Shown here piece after piece: positions 51,941-60,975 of a stretch of 64,000 nt of DNA. Made by a program: the position numbers and the translations under genes. The stretch's first letter is position 1. Every line of letters starts with the position of its first letter. The notes under the pieces are model-generated. The model was not told the DNA's origin. It did no database searches and was given only the letters and a program-made list of their open reading frames with translations. The DNA is from Bacilli bacterium (GTDB lineage Bacteria > Bacillota_I > Bacilli_A > RF39 > UBA660): positions 1 through 64,000 of the forward strand of contig JAFUTV010000002.1 in NCBI GenBank assembly GCA_017484125.1, in the 5' to 3' direction.

Positions 51941-54274
51941 TTATTCACTTCTAAGTGATGCAACTGGATCTTGTTTTGAAGCAACATGAGCAGGAATAGA
52001 CCCACCAATTAGTGTTAATACAACACTTATTATTATTAATATAGTAGCATGAATAGGATTTAGGGTTGCAACATTATCTAATGTAGTAATATTTTTTATT
52101 AATAAATTAATTGGTATTGTTAGTAAGTTAGCTATTAATATACCTAATACCCCAGATGTTACACCAATAATAGTTGTTTCTGCATTAAATACACGTTTAA
52201 TATCTTTCTTTCTTGCACCAAGACTTCTTAATATACCTATTTCTTTAGTTCTTTCTAATACACTAATATAAGTAATTATACCAAGCATTATTGAAGATAC
52301 TATTAATGATATTGAAGAAAAAGCAATTAACACAGAAGTAATACCACCCATTATAGATCCTGTCATATTATTAACTAGTTCTGCTTGATTAATAAAATCT
52401 ATTTTATCCTTTTCATCTTTGTTTTCATTATATTTATTTAAATAATCTACAATATTATCAGTTGAATCAAAATCCTTAGGATAGATATACATGAATCCAG
52501 GTGTTTCAAGAGCACCAATATTCATTAAATTGATATGTTTATAATACTTTCCTAAATCAGATTCCATATCATATTCCATTCCTGTAAATACATCAAAATC
52601 TACTTCTCTTTGTGTTTTAGCCACTAATGAATTATAATTAATATCCTTTATTTTACTATCTAATTCTTCTAAATAATAAAATGATCTATTACTATCTGAA
52701 ATACCAATAGTTGAATATTTATCTTCTTTTATACGAACAATTCCAACTACTTTTAGTGTTATATTATCATCTAAATTATACATACTATCGTTTATTTCTT
52801 TTGGAATAAAATAATTTCCAATATTTAGATAGTAATTATCATTACTTACTACTTTCATTGTACAAGATAATATGTCATCAAAACTATATTCATTACCTTT
52901 AAGTCCTAATGATTTTACAAAATCTTTTGATAAGGAATTGTCTTTGCCTACTTCTACTACAATTTCATCATACTTTTCTGGTCTTCTTCCAGCAAGTAAA
53001 TCATAATATTTATCTATTATGCTTGATTTGTTATCGCCATATACATTAGGAATAGACATAGAGTTAACATTAAGGTTATTAATAGCAACATATTTATCTT
53101 CAGTTTTTTGAATAATATTATATTTCATTGCAGATGCTTTAATAATTCCTGAAACATATTCTTTAGGAATATTATCAACATAATCAACGAAATCTTTAGT
53201 TATTGGATTAATAGATGTACCGAATGTTTGTTCTTCTTTTTCTTCTTTTTTAACAGTTTTACTATCTGTAAAATCGTCTTCAGTTTTTTCTGAAGACATA
53301 CCAGTTTCAGAAGAAATAATACTTGACATATTTTCTGCAGATAAATTCATTTTAGTTGCTGAAATAACTACAGGCATTGCATCACTTACTTGATGTTCAA
53401 ATTCATTTATTTTATTTTGAAATCCATTAGATAAAGCAAGAATTAAAGCAATTCCAATTATACCAATTGATGATGCAAAAGCAGTTAATATTGTTCTTCC
53501 TTTTTTAGTTCTAATATTATTAAGTGATAAATGAAGTGCAGTAAAAAATGACATTTTTGTTTTATTTAGCTTGTAATCATCTTTACCTACATTTTCCTCA
53601 ACTGGATTTGAATCATTTATAATTTTTCCATCTTTCATCTCTATTATTCTATCTGCATAATCATTGGCTAGTTCAGGATTATGAGTTACCATAATTACTA
53701 ATTTATCTTTTGCAATTGATTCTATTAAATTCATTATTTGTTTTGATGTTTTAGTATCAAGTGCTCCTGTTGGTTCATCAGCTAAAATTATTTCAGGATC
53801 ATTAGCTAAAGCTCTTGCTATTGCAACTCTTTGCATTTGCCCACCAGATAACTGATTTGGTTTTTTATGAGCATGTTCTTCTAAGCCAACCTTTTTAAGT
53901 AGTTCTTTTGCTTTTTTTCTTCTTACTTTTGAGCTTTTACCAGACAAAGTCATACCCATTTCAATATTATCTATTAATGAAATATGACTAATCAAATTAT
54001 AGCTTTGAAAAATAAAACCTACTGATTTATTTCTATAAGCATCCCAATCTTTATCTTTAAATTTCTTAGTTGATTTACCTTTGATTATTAAATCTCCTTC
54101 ATCGTATCTATCAAGCCCACCAATAATATTAAGTAATGTGGTTTTACCTGATCCTGATGGTCCTAAAATAGCTACAAATTCATTTTTTCTAAACCTTAAA
54201 TCAATATCGTTTAATGCATGTTGAATAAATGTTCCTGTTTTATAACTTTTTTTAATATTTTTTAATTCTAACAT
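51941..54274 (-). CDS. MacB-like ABC transporter, ATPase and FtsX permease in one chain
   Basis: 777 residues from the ATG at 54272-54274 (GAGGTGATAAT). Residues 1-230 form the ATPase: GPSGSGKTTLLNIIGGLD, LSGGQMQRVAIARAL, ILADEPTGALD, MVTHNPELA. Then comes a membrane helix (about 275-297), a large outside domain (about 300-640), and three C-terminal helices of the FtsX type, with the coupling region VLERTKEIGILRSLGARKKDIKRVF. This arrangement is common for Firmicutes exporters of peptides or lipoproteins and for mechanotransmission systems. No periplasmic adaptor or two-component pair is near. Own promoter at 54291-54319. Confidence 0.92.
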   Translation of the reverse strand: MLELKNIKKSYKTGTFIQHALNDIDLRFRKNEFVAILGPSGSGKTTLLNIIGGLDRYDEGDLIIKGKSTKKFKDKDWDAYRNKSVGFIFQSYNLISHISLIDNIEMGMTLSGKSSKVRRKKAKELLKKVGLEEHAHKKPNQLSGGQMQRVAIARALANDPEIILADEPTGALDTKTSKQIMNLIESIAKDKLVIMVTHNPELANDYADRIIEMKDGKIINDSNPVEENVGKDDYKLNKTKMSFFTALHLSLNNIRTKKGRTILTAFASSIGIIGIALILALSNGFQNKINEFEHQVSDAMPVVISATKMNLSAENMSSIISSETGMSSEKTEDDFTDSKTVKKEEKEEQTFGTSINPITKDFVDYVDNIPKEYVSGIIKASAMKYNIIQKTEDKYVAINNLNVNSMSIPNVYGDNKSSIIDKYYDLLAGRRPEKYDEIVVEVGKDNSLSKDFVKSLGLKGNEYSFDDILSCTMKVVSNDNYYLNIGNYFIPKEINDSMYNLDDNITLKVVGIVRIKEDKYSTIGISDSNRSFYYLEELDSKIKDINYNSLVAKTQREVDFDVFTGMEYDMESDLGKYYKHINLMNIGALETPGFMYIYPKDFDSTDNIVDYLNKYNENKDEKDKIDFINQAELVNNMTGSIMGGITSVLIAFSSISLIVSSIMLGIITYISVLERTKEIGILRSLGARKKDIKRVFNAETTIIGVTSGVLGILIANLLTIPINLLIKNITTLDNVATLNPIHATILIIISVVLTLIGGSIPAHVASKQDPVASLRSE

Positions 54275-54290
54275 ATTATCACCTCTTACA

Positions 54291-54319
54291 ATTATATTTT
54301 CTTTTCTTAAAAAGTTCAA
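54291..54319 (-). promoter_or_regulatory. Promoter of the MacB-like gene
   Basis: On the minus strand TTGAAC, 17 bp, TATAAT. Confidence 0.75.
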
Positions 54320-54441
54320 TTAATATTAATAAATTAATATCAAATAAAACATATCAACAACACTTATAACATAGAAAAATTCAAAAGTAAACAATTACTT
54401 TTTTTATGATATTATTTAAAATTAAATTATTTTTAAAAAAA

Positions 54442-54541
54442 GATGCTATTTTTTAATAATTGATTATATAACATAAAAATTTGTAAATAATATTTTTAAA
54501 ATTTTAATTATTGATTATATAAAAAAGTGCTATTTTTTACA
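54442..54541. repeat. Two imperfect direct repeats in an AT-rich intergenic region
   Basis: Two modules each occur twice: TGCTATTTTTTA (54444 and 54529 areas) and TTAAT(A/T)ATTGATTATATAA (54454 and 54506 areas). The 230 bp between the MacB-like promoter and the histidine-phosphatase-like gene hold no ORF. It could be a remnant of local duplication or a binding region. Confidence 0.4.
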
Positions 54542-54550
54542 TGCACTTTA
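54519..54550 (-). terminator. Terminator after the histidine-phosphatase-like gene
   Basis: Stem AAAGTGC/GCACTTT with a 12-base loop and T-run on the minus strand. Confidence 0.65.
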
Positions 54551-54553
54551 CTA

Positions 54554-55177
54554 TCAAAGATTATTAATTTTTTCTAAAGATTTTAGTGTAGTACCGTCAA
54601 AATATAATTCATATACATCACCTGGATTAATATTTGTATCACATACAACTTTATCTTTATAAGTTAATATAATATCATTATCACAGTTATATCCAAGTTC
54701 ACACCAATTTAATAATAATGATATTAATACTACTTCATGACTTACTATTACTACTTTAGTATAATCTTGTTTTAAAATATTCTTTAATTCTAGGCTTGCT
54801 CTTTTTTTTATATCATTAATAGATTCTCCTAGTCTTAATTTATAATCAAAATTATGATAAGTCTTATAATCAAATAAGTCCATATCTACATCGTCAGTTG
54901 CACCAAGTCTTCGATCATTAAAATTAAACGAAACATTAATCTTTATATTATTTTCTTTAGCAATATATTTAGCAGTTGATAATGTTGAAATATAATTAGA
55001 TGAATAAATACTATCAACATTTTTAAATAGCGAATATTTTGATAGTTCTCTAGCATGGTTTTCACCTGTGACTGATAGTATTTCTTTTTCTCTTAATAAT
55101 TCATCACTATCTTTTTTATTTAAAAAATTATAAGCATTTGATAATGTTTCTAAATTTCTTACTAAATAAATTTTCAT
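54554..55177 (-). CDS. Histidine-phosphatase superfamily homologue lacking the nucleophilic His
   Basis: 207 residues. The chain follows the phosphoglycerate-mutase-like family: MKIYLVR at the start, SVTGENHARELS, IYSSNYISTLSTAKYIA, NDRRLGATDD (with Arg), LRLGESINDIKKR and VVIVSHEVV. The universal RHGxT at the start reads RNLET (Asn8), so the phosphorylated His is missing, while the second His (SHE) remains. It probably binds a phosphate compound without hydrolysis, or has lost activity. It overlaps the membrane-protein gene upstream by 4 bp (ATGA), so translation is coupled. Confidence 0.75.
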   Translation of the reverse strand: MKIYLVRNLETLSNAYNFLNKKDSDELLREKEILSVTGENHARELSKYSLFKNVDSIYSSNYISTLSTAKYIAKENNIKINVSFNFNDRRLGATDDVDMDLFDYKTYHNFDYKLRLGESINDIKKRASLELKNILKQDYTKVVIVSHEVVLISLLLNWCELGYNCDNDIILTYKDKVVCDTNINPGDVYELYFDGTTLKSLEKINNL

Positions 55178-55644
55178 CCTAATATACCCTTAAATAATCC
55201 TAAAGAAAGTAGTCCCATAATTACACCAGCCAAAAGTACTCCTCCAAAAATGGAAACTACACTCTTTTTAAAATCCATATCTAATATTGAAGCTGCAAGT
55301 GAACCAGTTATAGCACCAGTTCCAGGTAGTGGTATTCCAACAAATAACATTAGTGCTATATAAAGGCCATGTCCTGCTTTTTTTTCTAGTTTTCTTCCAC
55401 CTTTTTCTCCTTTTACTAAACAAAACCTACAAAATTTACCAATTAACTTTTTATCCTTTCCCCACTCAAATATTTTTCTAGCAAATAAATAAATAAAAGG
55501 AACAGGTACCATATTACCAATAATTGCAATAATAAATGATTGTACTAATGGTAAATTAAAACCTACTGCATAAGGAATAGCTCCCCTTAACTCTATCAAA
55601 GGTACCATTGATACAAAAAAAACTATTAAATATTTCTTAAACAT
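55174..55644 (-). CDS. COG2426-type small membrane protein (putative small multidrug exporter)
   Basis: 156 residues. The opening VSMVPLIELRGAIPYAVGF, GNMVPVPFIYLFARKIFEW and later LMLFVGIPLPGTGAITGSLAASIL are the conserved blocks of the COG2426 family. Four to five membrane helices, with a re-entrant-like PLPGTGA segment similar to DedA proteins. The name 'small multidrug export protein' is a database label, and transport has not been firmly shown. It is the first gene of a coupled pair with the histidine-phosphatase-like protein. Confidence 0.85.
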   Translation of the reverse strand: MFKKYLIVFFVSMVPLIELRGAIPYAVGFNLPLVQSFIIAIIGNMVPVPFIYLFARKIFEWGKDKKLIGKFCRFCLVKGEKGGRKLEKKAGHGLYIALMLFVGIPLPGTGAITGSLAASILDMDFKKSVVSIFGGVLLAGVIMGLLSLGLFKGILG

Positions 55645-55670
55645 CTATAATCACCTTAAATAATTATATA

Positions 55671-55704
55671 AAAAAAAATTAAGAAAGTAAAATTTTTCTT
55701 AATT
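55671..55704 (-). terminator. Terminator of the ThyA/triple-fusion operon
   Basis: Stem AATTAAGAAA/TTTCTTAATT followed on the minus strand by a run of nine T. Confidence 0.8.
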
Positions 55705-57147
55705 ATTTTTCTTTAAAACTAGTTCGTGTTTTAATTCTTTACGTCCCCCAATTGGGAATCTAATTTTTTCTTTATTTGGCATAATTATGTGTGCATGTAA
55801 TCTTTTTAAAGATGCACCAGATAGTGCTGGATCTCCATATCTAAAGCAAAAAGCACCACCAGGTAAATTATATTCATCTCTAATATTTATCCAAATGCTC
55901 TTTAATTCCTCCCACATTTCTTTGCTCATATCATCTATAGAGTAGATAGGATATTTAGAAACAATTAAATACTGTTCTCCAGCATCTTGATGTGGAAATC
56001 TGTTTTTAGAAATGAACCAATAATTTGTTGTATATAAAATTTCTTGATCTATTACTTGTGGATCCAAAGGATCTTGATCACTATATTCTTTTTCCATCAT
56101 TATATCAAGTTGTTCTTGTTTTCTAGCATTAGGTGGATAAATATACTTATAATCATAATAATTAATATCATCATTTATTTCTTCTTTTTCTATTATTTTA
56201 TCATCTAATAATTTAATAGTTTCTATATTATTTTTTTCAGCTAATTCATGAGATCTTTTAGACCAATTACGATCAGGATGATCTTCCAAATAATATATTT
56301 TTTTAACACCTTTTTGAATTAATACTTTCATACACTTATCGCAAGGAAATAATGTAGAATAAACAGGTGTATCTAAAACTTCAACATTCCCTAGCTTTTT
56401 TAGCAAATTAATCTCGGCATGTTCAACAGTTGCATAATAAAGTTCACTTCTATTGACTACATCAATTTTAGGTATATTAAAATTAGAATGATTTGTCCCA
56501 TAGTGCCATTCATTATTATAGTAACATGTCGCAGCAACTGGTGTAATCCAATCAGTGGATTCTTTCATATGTTCAATAAGATTAGGTATAGGTTCCTTTA
56601 AAGAATCATCATAACCTATTCTTTCTTTAAATTCTTCGATAGCACTATTAACTTTTTCATCTAAATTTTCAATTCTATTTCTTTGTTCTGCTATTGTTAT
56701 TTTTCTTATTTTATCAGACGTTGAACTTTCTGATTGTCTAGGAAGAATGGCTACATTACCACAATACTCTTCTAATTTTTTTATTTGTTCTTCATTATAA
56801 TTTTCTTTTATAGCAACCAAAACATCAGGTCTTACTTCTTTAATTAGTCCCCATTTAACTTCATTAGCATCTTTAATAACAACATCATCAGCAATACCTA
56901 ATAATTTTATAAAATCATATCTTTCTTCTTCAGGAATTATAGGTCTTCCATTACCCTTTCTTTTTCTAATCTTCTCATCACTATCCATTGCAACAATTAA
57001 ATAATCGCATAATTCTCTTGCCTTTTTTATATATCTTAAATGTCCTAAATGAAATAAGTCCCATGATCCTTGAACTAAACCTATTTTTTTAAAACTTTGT
57101 CTTGCTTTTTCTAATTCTATTATATCTAATTTTCCATCATCTAACAT
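55699..57147 (-). CDS. Three-domain fusion: HxGH nucleotidyltransferase, dCMP-deaminase-like and HIT
   Basis: 482 residues. Domain 1 (about 20-150) is a TagD/RfaE-C-type nucleotidyltransferase: LVQGSWDLFHLGHLRYI with HLGH at 33-36 and the C-terminal ESSTSDKIRKI block. Domain 2 (about 190-320) is a zinc deaminase of the dCMP/ComEB type: VEHAEINLL (HAE 243-245) and LFPCDKCMKV (PCxxC 268-272). Domain 3 (about 365-482) is HIT-like: FPHQDAGEQYLIVSKYP, SGASLKRLHAHIIMP with HAH at 451-453; the third His of HxHxH is Ile. The gene begins 2 bp after the divergent thyA stop. All known catalytic residues of domains 1 and 2 are present. The joint function, probably handling a pyrimidine nucleotide, is inferred. 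Confidence 0.85.
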   Translation of the reverse strand: MLDDGKLDIIELEKARQSFKKIGLVQGSWDLFHLGHLRYIKKARELCDYLIVAMDSDEKIRKRKGNGRPIIPEEERYDFIKLLGIADDVVIKDANEVKWGLIKEVRPDVLVAIKENYNEEQIKKLEEYCGNVAILPRQSESSTSDKIRKITIAEQRNRIENLDEKVNSAIEEFKERIGYDDSLKEPIPNLIEHMKESTDWITPVAATCYYNNEWHYGTNHSNFNIPKIDVVNRSELYYATVEHAEINLLKKLGNVEVLDTPVYSTLFPCDKCMKVLIQKGVKKIYYLEDHPDRNWSKRSHELAEKNNIETIKLLDDKIIEKEEINDDINYYDYKYIYPPNARKQEQLDIMMEKEYSDQDPLDPQVIDQEILYTTNYWFISKNRFPHQDAGEQYLIVSKYPIYSIDDMSKEMWEELKSIWINIRDEYNLPGGAFCFRYGDPALSGASLKRLHAHIIMPNKEKIRFPIGGRKELKHELVLKKNN

Positions 57148-57149
57148 AC

Positions 57150-58061
57150 TTAAACACCTACTGGAATCTTTAATATTTTTTCTTTTGGATGATAATCAGA
57201 TAGTTCAAAATCATCTTTCCTATAATCAAAAATACTATCGTGTTCATTTATTATATTTAATGTAGGTAGTGGTTCTGGATCCCTATTTAACATTTCTTCA
57301 GCATATTCAAAAGTATTATTATATATATGAGCATTACTTATTTGATGGCAAAAAACACCTGGTTCTAGATTATGTGTTTTAGCCATCGCTAATAATAGTG
57401 CCGTATATTGGGTTAAATTACTTGGAAGCCCTAAAATAACATCACAACTTCTTTGCCACATAGTCATATCAAGTCTTCCATTAATAATATTAAAATGTAT
57501 CCATCCATGGCAAGGACAAACAACAACTTTTTGTTTGTTATTTGAATTTCTAATTGTATAATATGGTATCCAAGGTGATATTAAATGAGTTTTAAGTTCT
57601 GGTCTTTCTCTCATTTGTAAATCTATCTCTTTAAATTGATTAAACATTTGTCCATCTGCAGTAGGAAAATCATGAAAAGCTGAACCATATGAACCTGGCC
57701 CTAAATCACCAGTTTCTAGTCCTCTTTTTTGACACTTTTCTTCAGTTACCCATGGTGACCAAAACTTGCATCCGAATTCTCTTAACCCCTCATTTGTATG
57801 AACACCATTAATGAAAGCAAATAATTCACCAATAGCACTTTTATAAAACCCCGAAATATCTCTTTCGGTAATAACTGGAGCACCATCTTTTAATATATTA
57901 TACTTTCTTTGTATTCCATGTATTTCCCTAGTATAGAGTGGTTCTCCAGTATTTCCATCTAACATAGGGCTAGGATTATCTTCTCCATATTTCATTATTT
58001 CCTCAAGCAAAGATTTATATTGATATAATTTTTGCCTTTCATCATATTTACTATAATTCAT
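57150..58061 (-). CDS. thyA: Divergent thymidylate synthase (ThyA family)
   Basis: 303 residues from the ATG at 58059-58061, behind GGGAGGTTT. The ThyA fold is plain: GELFAFINGVHTN (Glu79), FGCKFWSPW, GPGSYGSAFHDFPTADG, VCPCHGWIHF (nucleophile Cys184), MWQRSCDVILGLPSNLTQYT (Arg204, Asp207, Asn215) and ISNAHIYNN (His245, Tyr247). Asn215 keeps the uracil-type residue. However, the Arg-Arg pair that binds the substrate phosphate from the other subunit (E. coli R126/R127) reads Lys157-Thr158, and the N-terminal DRTGTGT loop (R21) reads DGNTGEP, without the Arg. The substrate may therefore differ from ordinary dUMP. It is the first gene of a two-gene operon. Confidence 0.88.
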   Translation of the reverse strand: MNYSKYDERQKLYQYKSLLEEIMKYGEDNPSPMLDGNTGEPLYTREIHGIQRKYNILKDGAPVITERDISGFYKSAIGELFAFINGVHTNEGLREFGCKFWSPWVTEEKCQKRGLETGDLGPGSYGSAFHDFPTADGQMFNQFKEIDLQMRERPELKTHLISPWIPYYTIRNSNNKQKVVVCPCHGWIHFNIINGRLDMTMWQRSCDVILGLPSNLTQYTALLLAMAKTHNLEPGVFCHQISNAHIYNNTFEYAEEMLNRDPEPLPTLNIINEHDSIFDYRKDDFELSDYHPKEKILKIPVGV

Positions 58062-58145
58062 AATCAAAACCTCCCTATAGTTCTTTAAATTATATTTTAA
58101 CATATATATACTTTAGATAACAATGCACTTTACAAATATTTAACA

Positions 58146-59618
58146 TCACTTTATGACTTCATTTAATTTTTGCCAAATTTTAACCATTGCATATGTGTCT
58201 AGCTCACAATATTTTAATAAAGACTCCCTAACTCTTTTCTTATCTTCTTCATTTAAGCTATCAATACTTGAAAAAAACGATGATGCTTCATCTCCCTTAT
58301 GAACCATATCTAAATTATGATAATCTAATGTAGGATCATTTGGAAATAAAGCAGGTAAAACATATTTTATAGAATAAGAGCCATCCATTTTCATAGTATA
58401 ATAATCCCTATTTTTAAATGGAATTATTAAATCTTTTATATTATCTTTTATATTTAATAAATGATCTCTTAAATCAGGATAAATCATAGCAAGTTTTTCA
58501 ATAACATTTTTTTCAAAACTCATATTATAAGCTAATACGCATACATCCCTTGGAATATCTAAAACTAATCTTTCCGCTAAAGCTCTTCTTGGATCTTCAT
58601 TAGATGATTTTGCTAAAAACTCTTTATGATTAATAATATCATTTTCTTTCTTTATATAATGGAGTGAATATTGAAATGGAATTTGCATATAAGGATTTAC
58701 TCCATCAAATTTAGGTATACTTTGTTGATATGTTTCAAAATCTAAAAAGTATAATGGATAAGATAAAGTATCTAAAAATTTTTTAATATTCTTTTTATTA
58801 ATATAGTCATCTTTTTTATATAAATTATATTCTATTTGTTGTTTATATTTTTCATTAATATTTTCATTTATTAAAGATTCATATGTGTATTTACCTTGAC
58901 TATAATACTTTAACTTACTTTTTAAGGGCATACTTGCTATATCAAAAACATTTGGACTCTTTAGTTTTCTTGAACAATATTTATAGAAAGGACAAGGATA
59001 AGGACTAAAACAATTTTCTGAAATATCCTTATCTTTTTCTATAGTATTATTCATATAATTCTCTATACTTTTTATTTTATTTTCTACACTTAATAATTTT
59101 GATTTAGCAATATCTGTCACATCTTTTATATTAAATAATTTATGTATATCTAATGCACCATTTCTTATATATTTATTATTTATATAAACTATTGAACACT
59201 TAGTGACATTTAAATTAAGCTTTGTAAGAACATAATATTGATATGATACATCCTCTAGATAAATATCACTAACATGAGTTGAACTTTTTACTTCATATAT
59301 TTCATATTCATCATTATTTTTAATTAAAATATCTACACTACAAAAATTATTATTATAAGATAAAGAAGCCTCACATAATACTATTTTATCGCTTTTTAAA
59401 TAATTATTAGTATCTTCAATCATTTGAGATAAATCTTCATTAAATTCAACTACTTTATGAGGTCCAAACAAATCTTGTGCTAGTATTCCAACTTCCGTTC
59501 CATTGTCAAATACATTATCATTATTTATATCTTCACTTTTTTCAGGCATATTTTTTTCAAGCCATAACATCTTTTCACATTGAAATCCTTTACAGTATTT
59601 AGATTTAGATAAATACAT
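58146..59618 (-). CDS. RecB/Cas4-like nuclease with C-terminal DnaQ-like exonuclease (DUF2779)
   Basis: 490 residues from the ATG at 59616-59618 (AAGGTGATTAGT before it). The N-terminal half is a PD-(D/E)xK nuclease of the Cas4/RecB kind: YLSKSKYCKGFQCEKMLWL, SVDILIKNND (Asp) and YEIYEVKSST (ExK). Its Cys set (CKGFQC, CFSPYPCPFYKYC) fits an iron-sulfur cluster. The C-terminal half is RNase-H-fold (DUF2779): YPLYFLDFETYQQSIP, LAYNMSFEKNVIEKL and YCELDTYAMVKIW carry the DEDDh-like acids. The family is found in many Firmicutes and its role in DNA repair or defence is not settled. No cas gene is nearby. Confidence 0.85.
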   Translation of the reverse strand: MYLSKSKYCKGFQCEKMLWLEKNMPEKSEDINNDNVFDNGTEVGILAQDLFGPHKVVEFNEDLSQMIEDTNNYLKSDKIVLCEASLSYNNNFCSVDILIKNNDEYEIYEVKSSTHVSDIYLEDVSYQYYVLTKLNLNVTKCSIVYINNKYIRNGALDIHKLFNIKDVTDIAKSKLLSVENKIKSIENYMNNTIEKDKDISENCFSPYPCPFYKYCSRKLKSPNVFDIASMPLKSKLKYYSQGKYTYESLINENINEKYKQQIEYNLYKKDDYINKKNIKKFLDTLSYPLYFLDFETYQQSIPKFDGVNPYMQIPFQYSLHYIKKENDIINHKEFLAKSSNEDPRRALAERLVLDIPRDVCVLAYNMSFEKNVIEKLAMIYPDLRDHLLNIKDNIKDLIIPFKNRDYYTMKMDGSYSIKYVLPALFPNDPTLDYHNLDMVHKGDEASSFFSSIDSLNEEDKKRVRESLLKYCELDTYAMVKIWQKLNEVIK

Positions 59619-59650
59619 ACTAATCACCTTGTTATAATTTTATCACAAAC

Positions 59651-59679
59651 TTGACTATTTTTATTAAATATATTAAAAT
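59651..59679 (+). promoter_or_regulatory. Promoter of the 151-residue unknown gene
   Basis: TTGACT, 17 bp, TAAAAT, with AAAGAGGGG before the start at 59705. Confidence 0.65.
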
Positions 59680-59704
59680 AATTGTCTATTAAAGAGGGGA
59701 TTTT

Positions 59705-60160
59705 ATGGATAATTTAATGGATGTTCACTATAGATTAAATATAGCATTAATTGAACATAGTTATTTCAAACTAAATGCAGATGAAAAGAAAAAAGCAGTT
59801 TGTTTTGAACTAAAAAAATATGTTATTAATAAAATTAAGGAAATAAATAATAATGTTACTGTAAATAATGAAGCAGAATTAATATCATTAGTAGAAGTTC
59901 TTTCAACTATGGTTGATATAAACAATTATCAAACAATAACGCAATTAACTCATTTTATAATTGGATTAATGGAAACTATTCAAAATCATTCAATTATATG
60001 GTATATAAATGAGGATGAAGAACTACCTACTCTTGAAATATCTAATGGAACAATAGATAAACTTAGCACTAATAAAGATGATAATCCAGTAGGAGTCTTT
60101 AAATTCATTTATAATTACTACATAAATGAATTTGATAATAAAAAGTTAATAAAAAGATGA
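59705..60160 (+). CDS. Small cytosolic helical protein, unknown
   Basis: 151 residues, almost entirely helical, with no signal or membrane segment and no motif recognised. A stretch ELISLVEVLSTMVDINNYQ and the C-terminal VGVFKFIYNYYINEF look like packed helices. It has its own promoter and terminator. Confidence 0.55.
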   Translation: MDNLMDVHYRLNIALIEHSYFKLNADEKKKAVCFELKKYVINKIKEINNNVTVNNEAELISLVEVLSTMVDINNYQTITQLTHFIIGLMETIQNHSIIWYINEDEELPTLEISNGTIDKLSTNKDDNPVGVFKFIYNYYINEFDNKKLIKR

Positions 60161-60180
60161 AATGCTTCATCTTTTTATTA
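60149..60180. terminator. Bidirectional terminator
   Basis: Stem AAAAAGATGAA/TTCATCTTTTT, loop ATGC, between convergent genes. Confidence 0.85.
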
Positions 60181-60888
60181 TTAAATAATTTTTGCTACAG
60201 AAACTAACAAAATATTATTATTAGTAAAATATATACATCCATATGAAATTAAAATGGTTAAAATTATTGAAGATAATATAAATATGATTATTTTATCTGC
60301 ATTAGTAAACACATTATTTTTTCCACCTATACTAAATATTAAATATAGGGAACAACCACTAATCAATAACGATCCACATACTATTGCAATAATATACCAT
60401 ATAGTTAATTTTGGAACTGATGTTTTATCAACTAATTGATTTTGAATATTACCACCATTATCATTTGGTGCTTTATTATCATCAGGTCTTTGAGTGTTAT
60501 TTTCTTCTGATTTATTTTTCATATCATTTACTTGATAATTGTCATCATTTAAATTATTAGTATTATCTTTTTTAGTGTTATCATCAGGCATTTGTGGAGG
60601 TTCAGTGGAATTATCCGGTATTTGCATGTTACCATCAACATTATTATTTCCTCTTTGATTTTCTTCTATGTTTCCTTTAGGAACTCTTCCCCTATTTTCA
60701 CTGTTATTATTTGAATTATCATTATTATATTTATCGTTTGGAGGCATATTCATATTCGCTTTTAAAGCATTATCATTTGACATTTTTACAGATAGATTTG
60801 TCTTTGCTATATAAATAGTTCCAAAAACAATAATTAAACCTAATATAATTCCAAAAATGCATATTATATTTTTACAACTTCTTTTCAT
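60181..60888 (-). CDS. Membrane protein with Asn/Pro/Asp-rich outside linker, unknown
   Basis: 235 residues. One membrane helix at about 8-28, then a disordered stretch of about 130 residues very rich in Asn, Asp and Pro (MPPND, NMQIPDNSTEPPQMPDDN), then two further helices (about 163-188 and 198-222) and a short end. No family is recognised. The disordered part should lie outside the membrane. It may be a spacer through the wall. Confidence 0.55.
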   Translation of the reverse strand: MKRSCKNIICIFGIILGLIIVFGTIYIAKTNLSVKMSNDNALKANMNMPPNDKYNNDNSNNNSENRGRVPKGNIEENQRGNNNVDGNMQIPDNSTEPPQMPDDNTKKDNTNNLNDDNYQVNDMKNKSEENNTQRPDDNKAPNDNGGNIQNQLVDKTSVPKLTIWYIIAIVCGSLLISGCSLYLIFSIGGKNNVFTNADKIIIFILSSIILTILISYGCIYFTNNNILLVSVAKII

Positions 60889-60975
60889 AATAAATTTCCT
60901 TTCTTTAAATTATTAAAAAAATTATAATTAATAAATATGATAATTATGTGAAAATATAATATAAATTTGGTGTAA

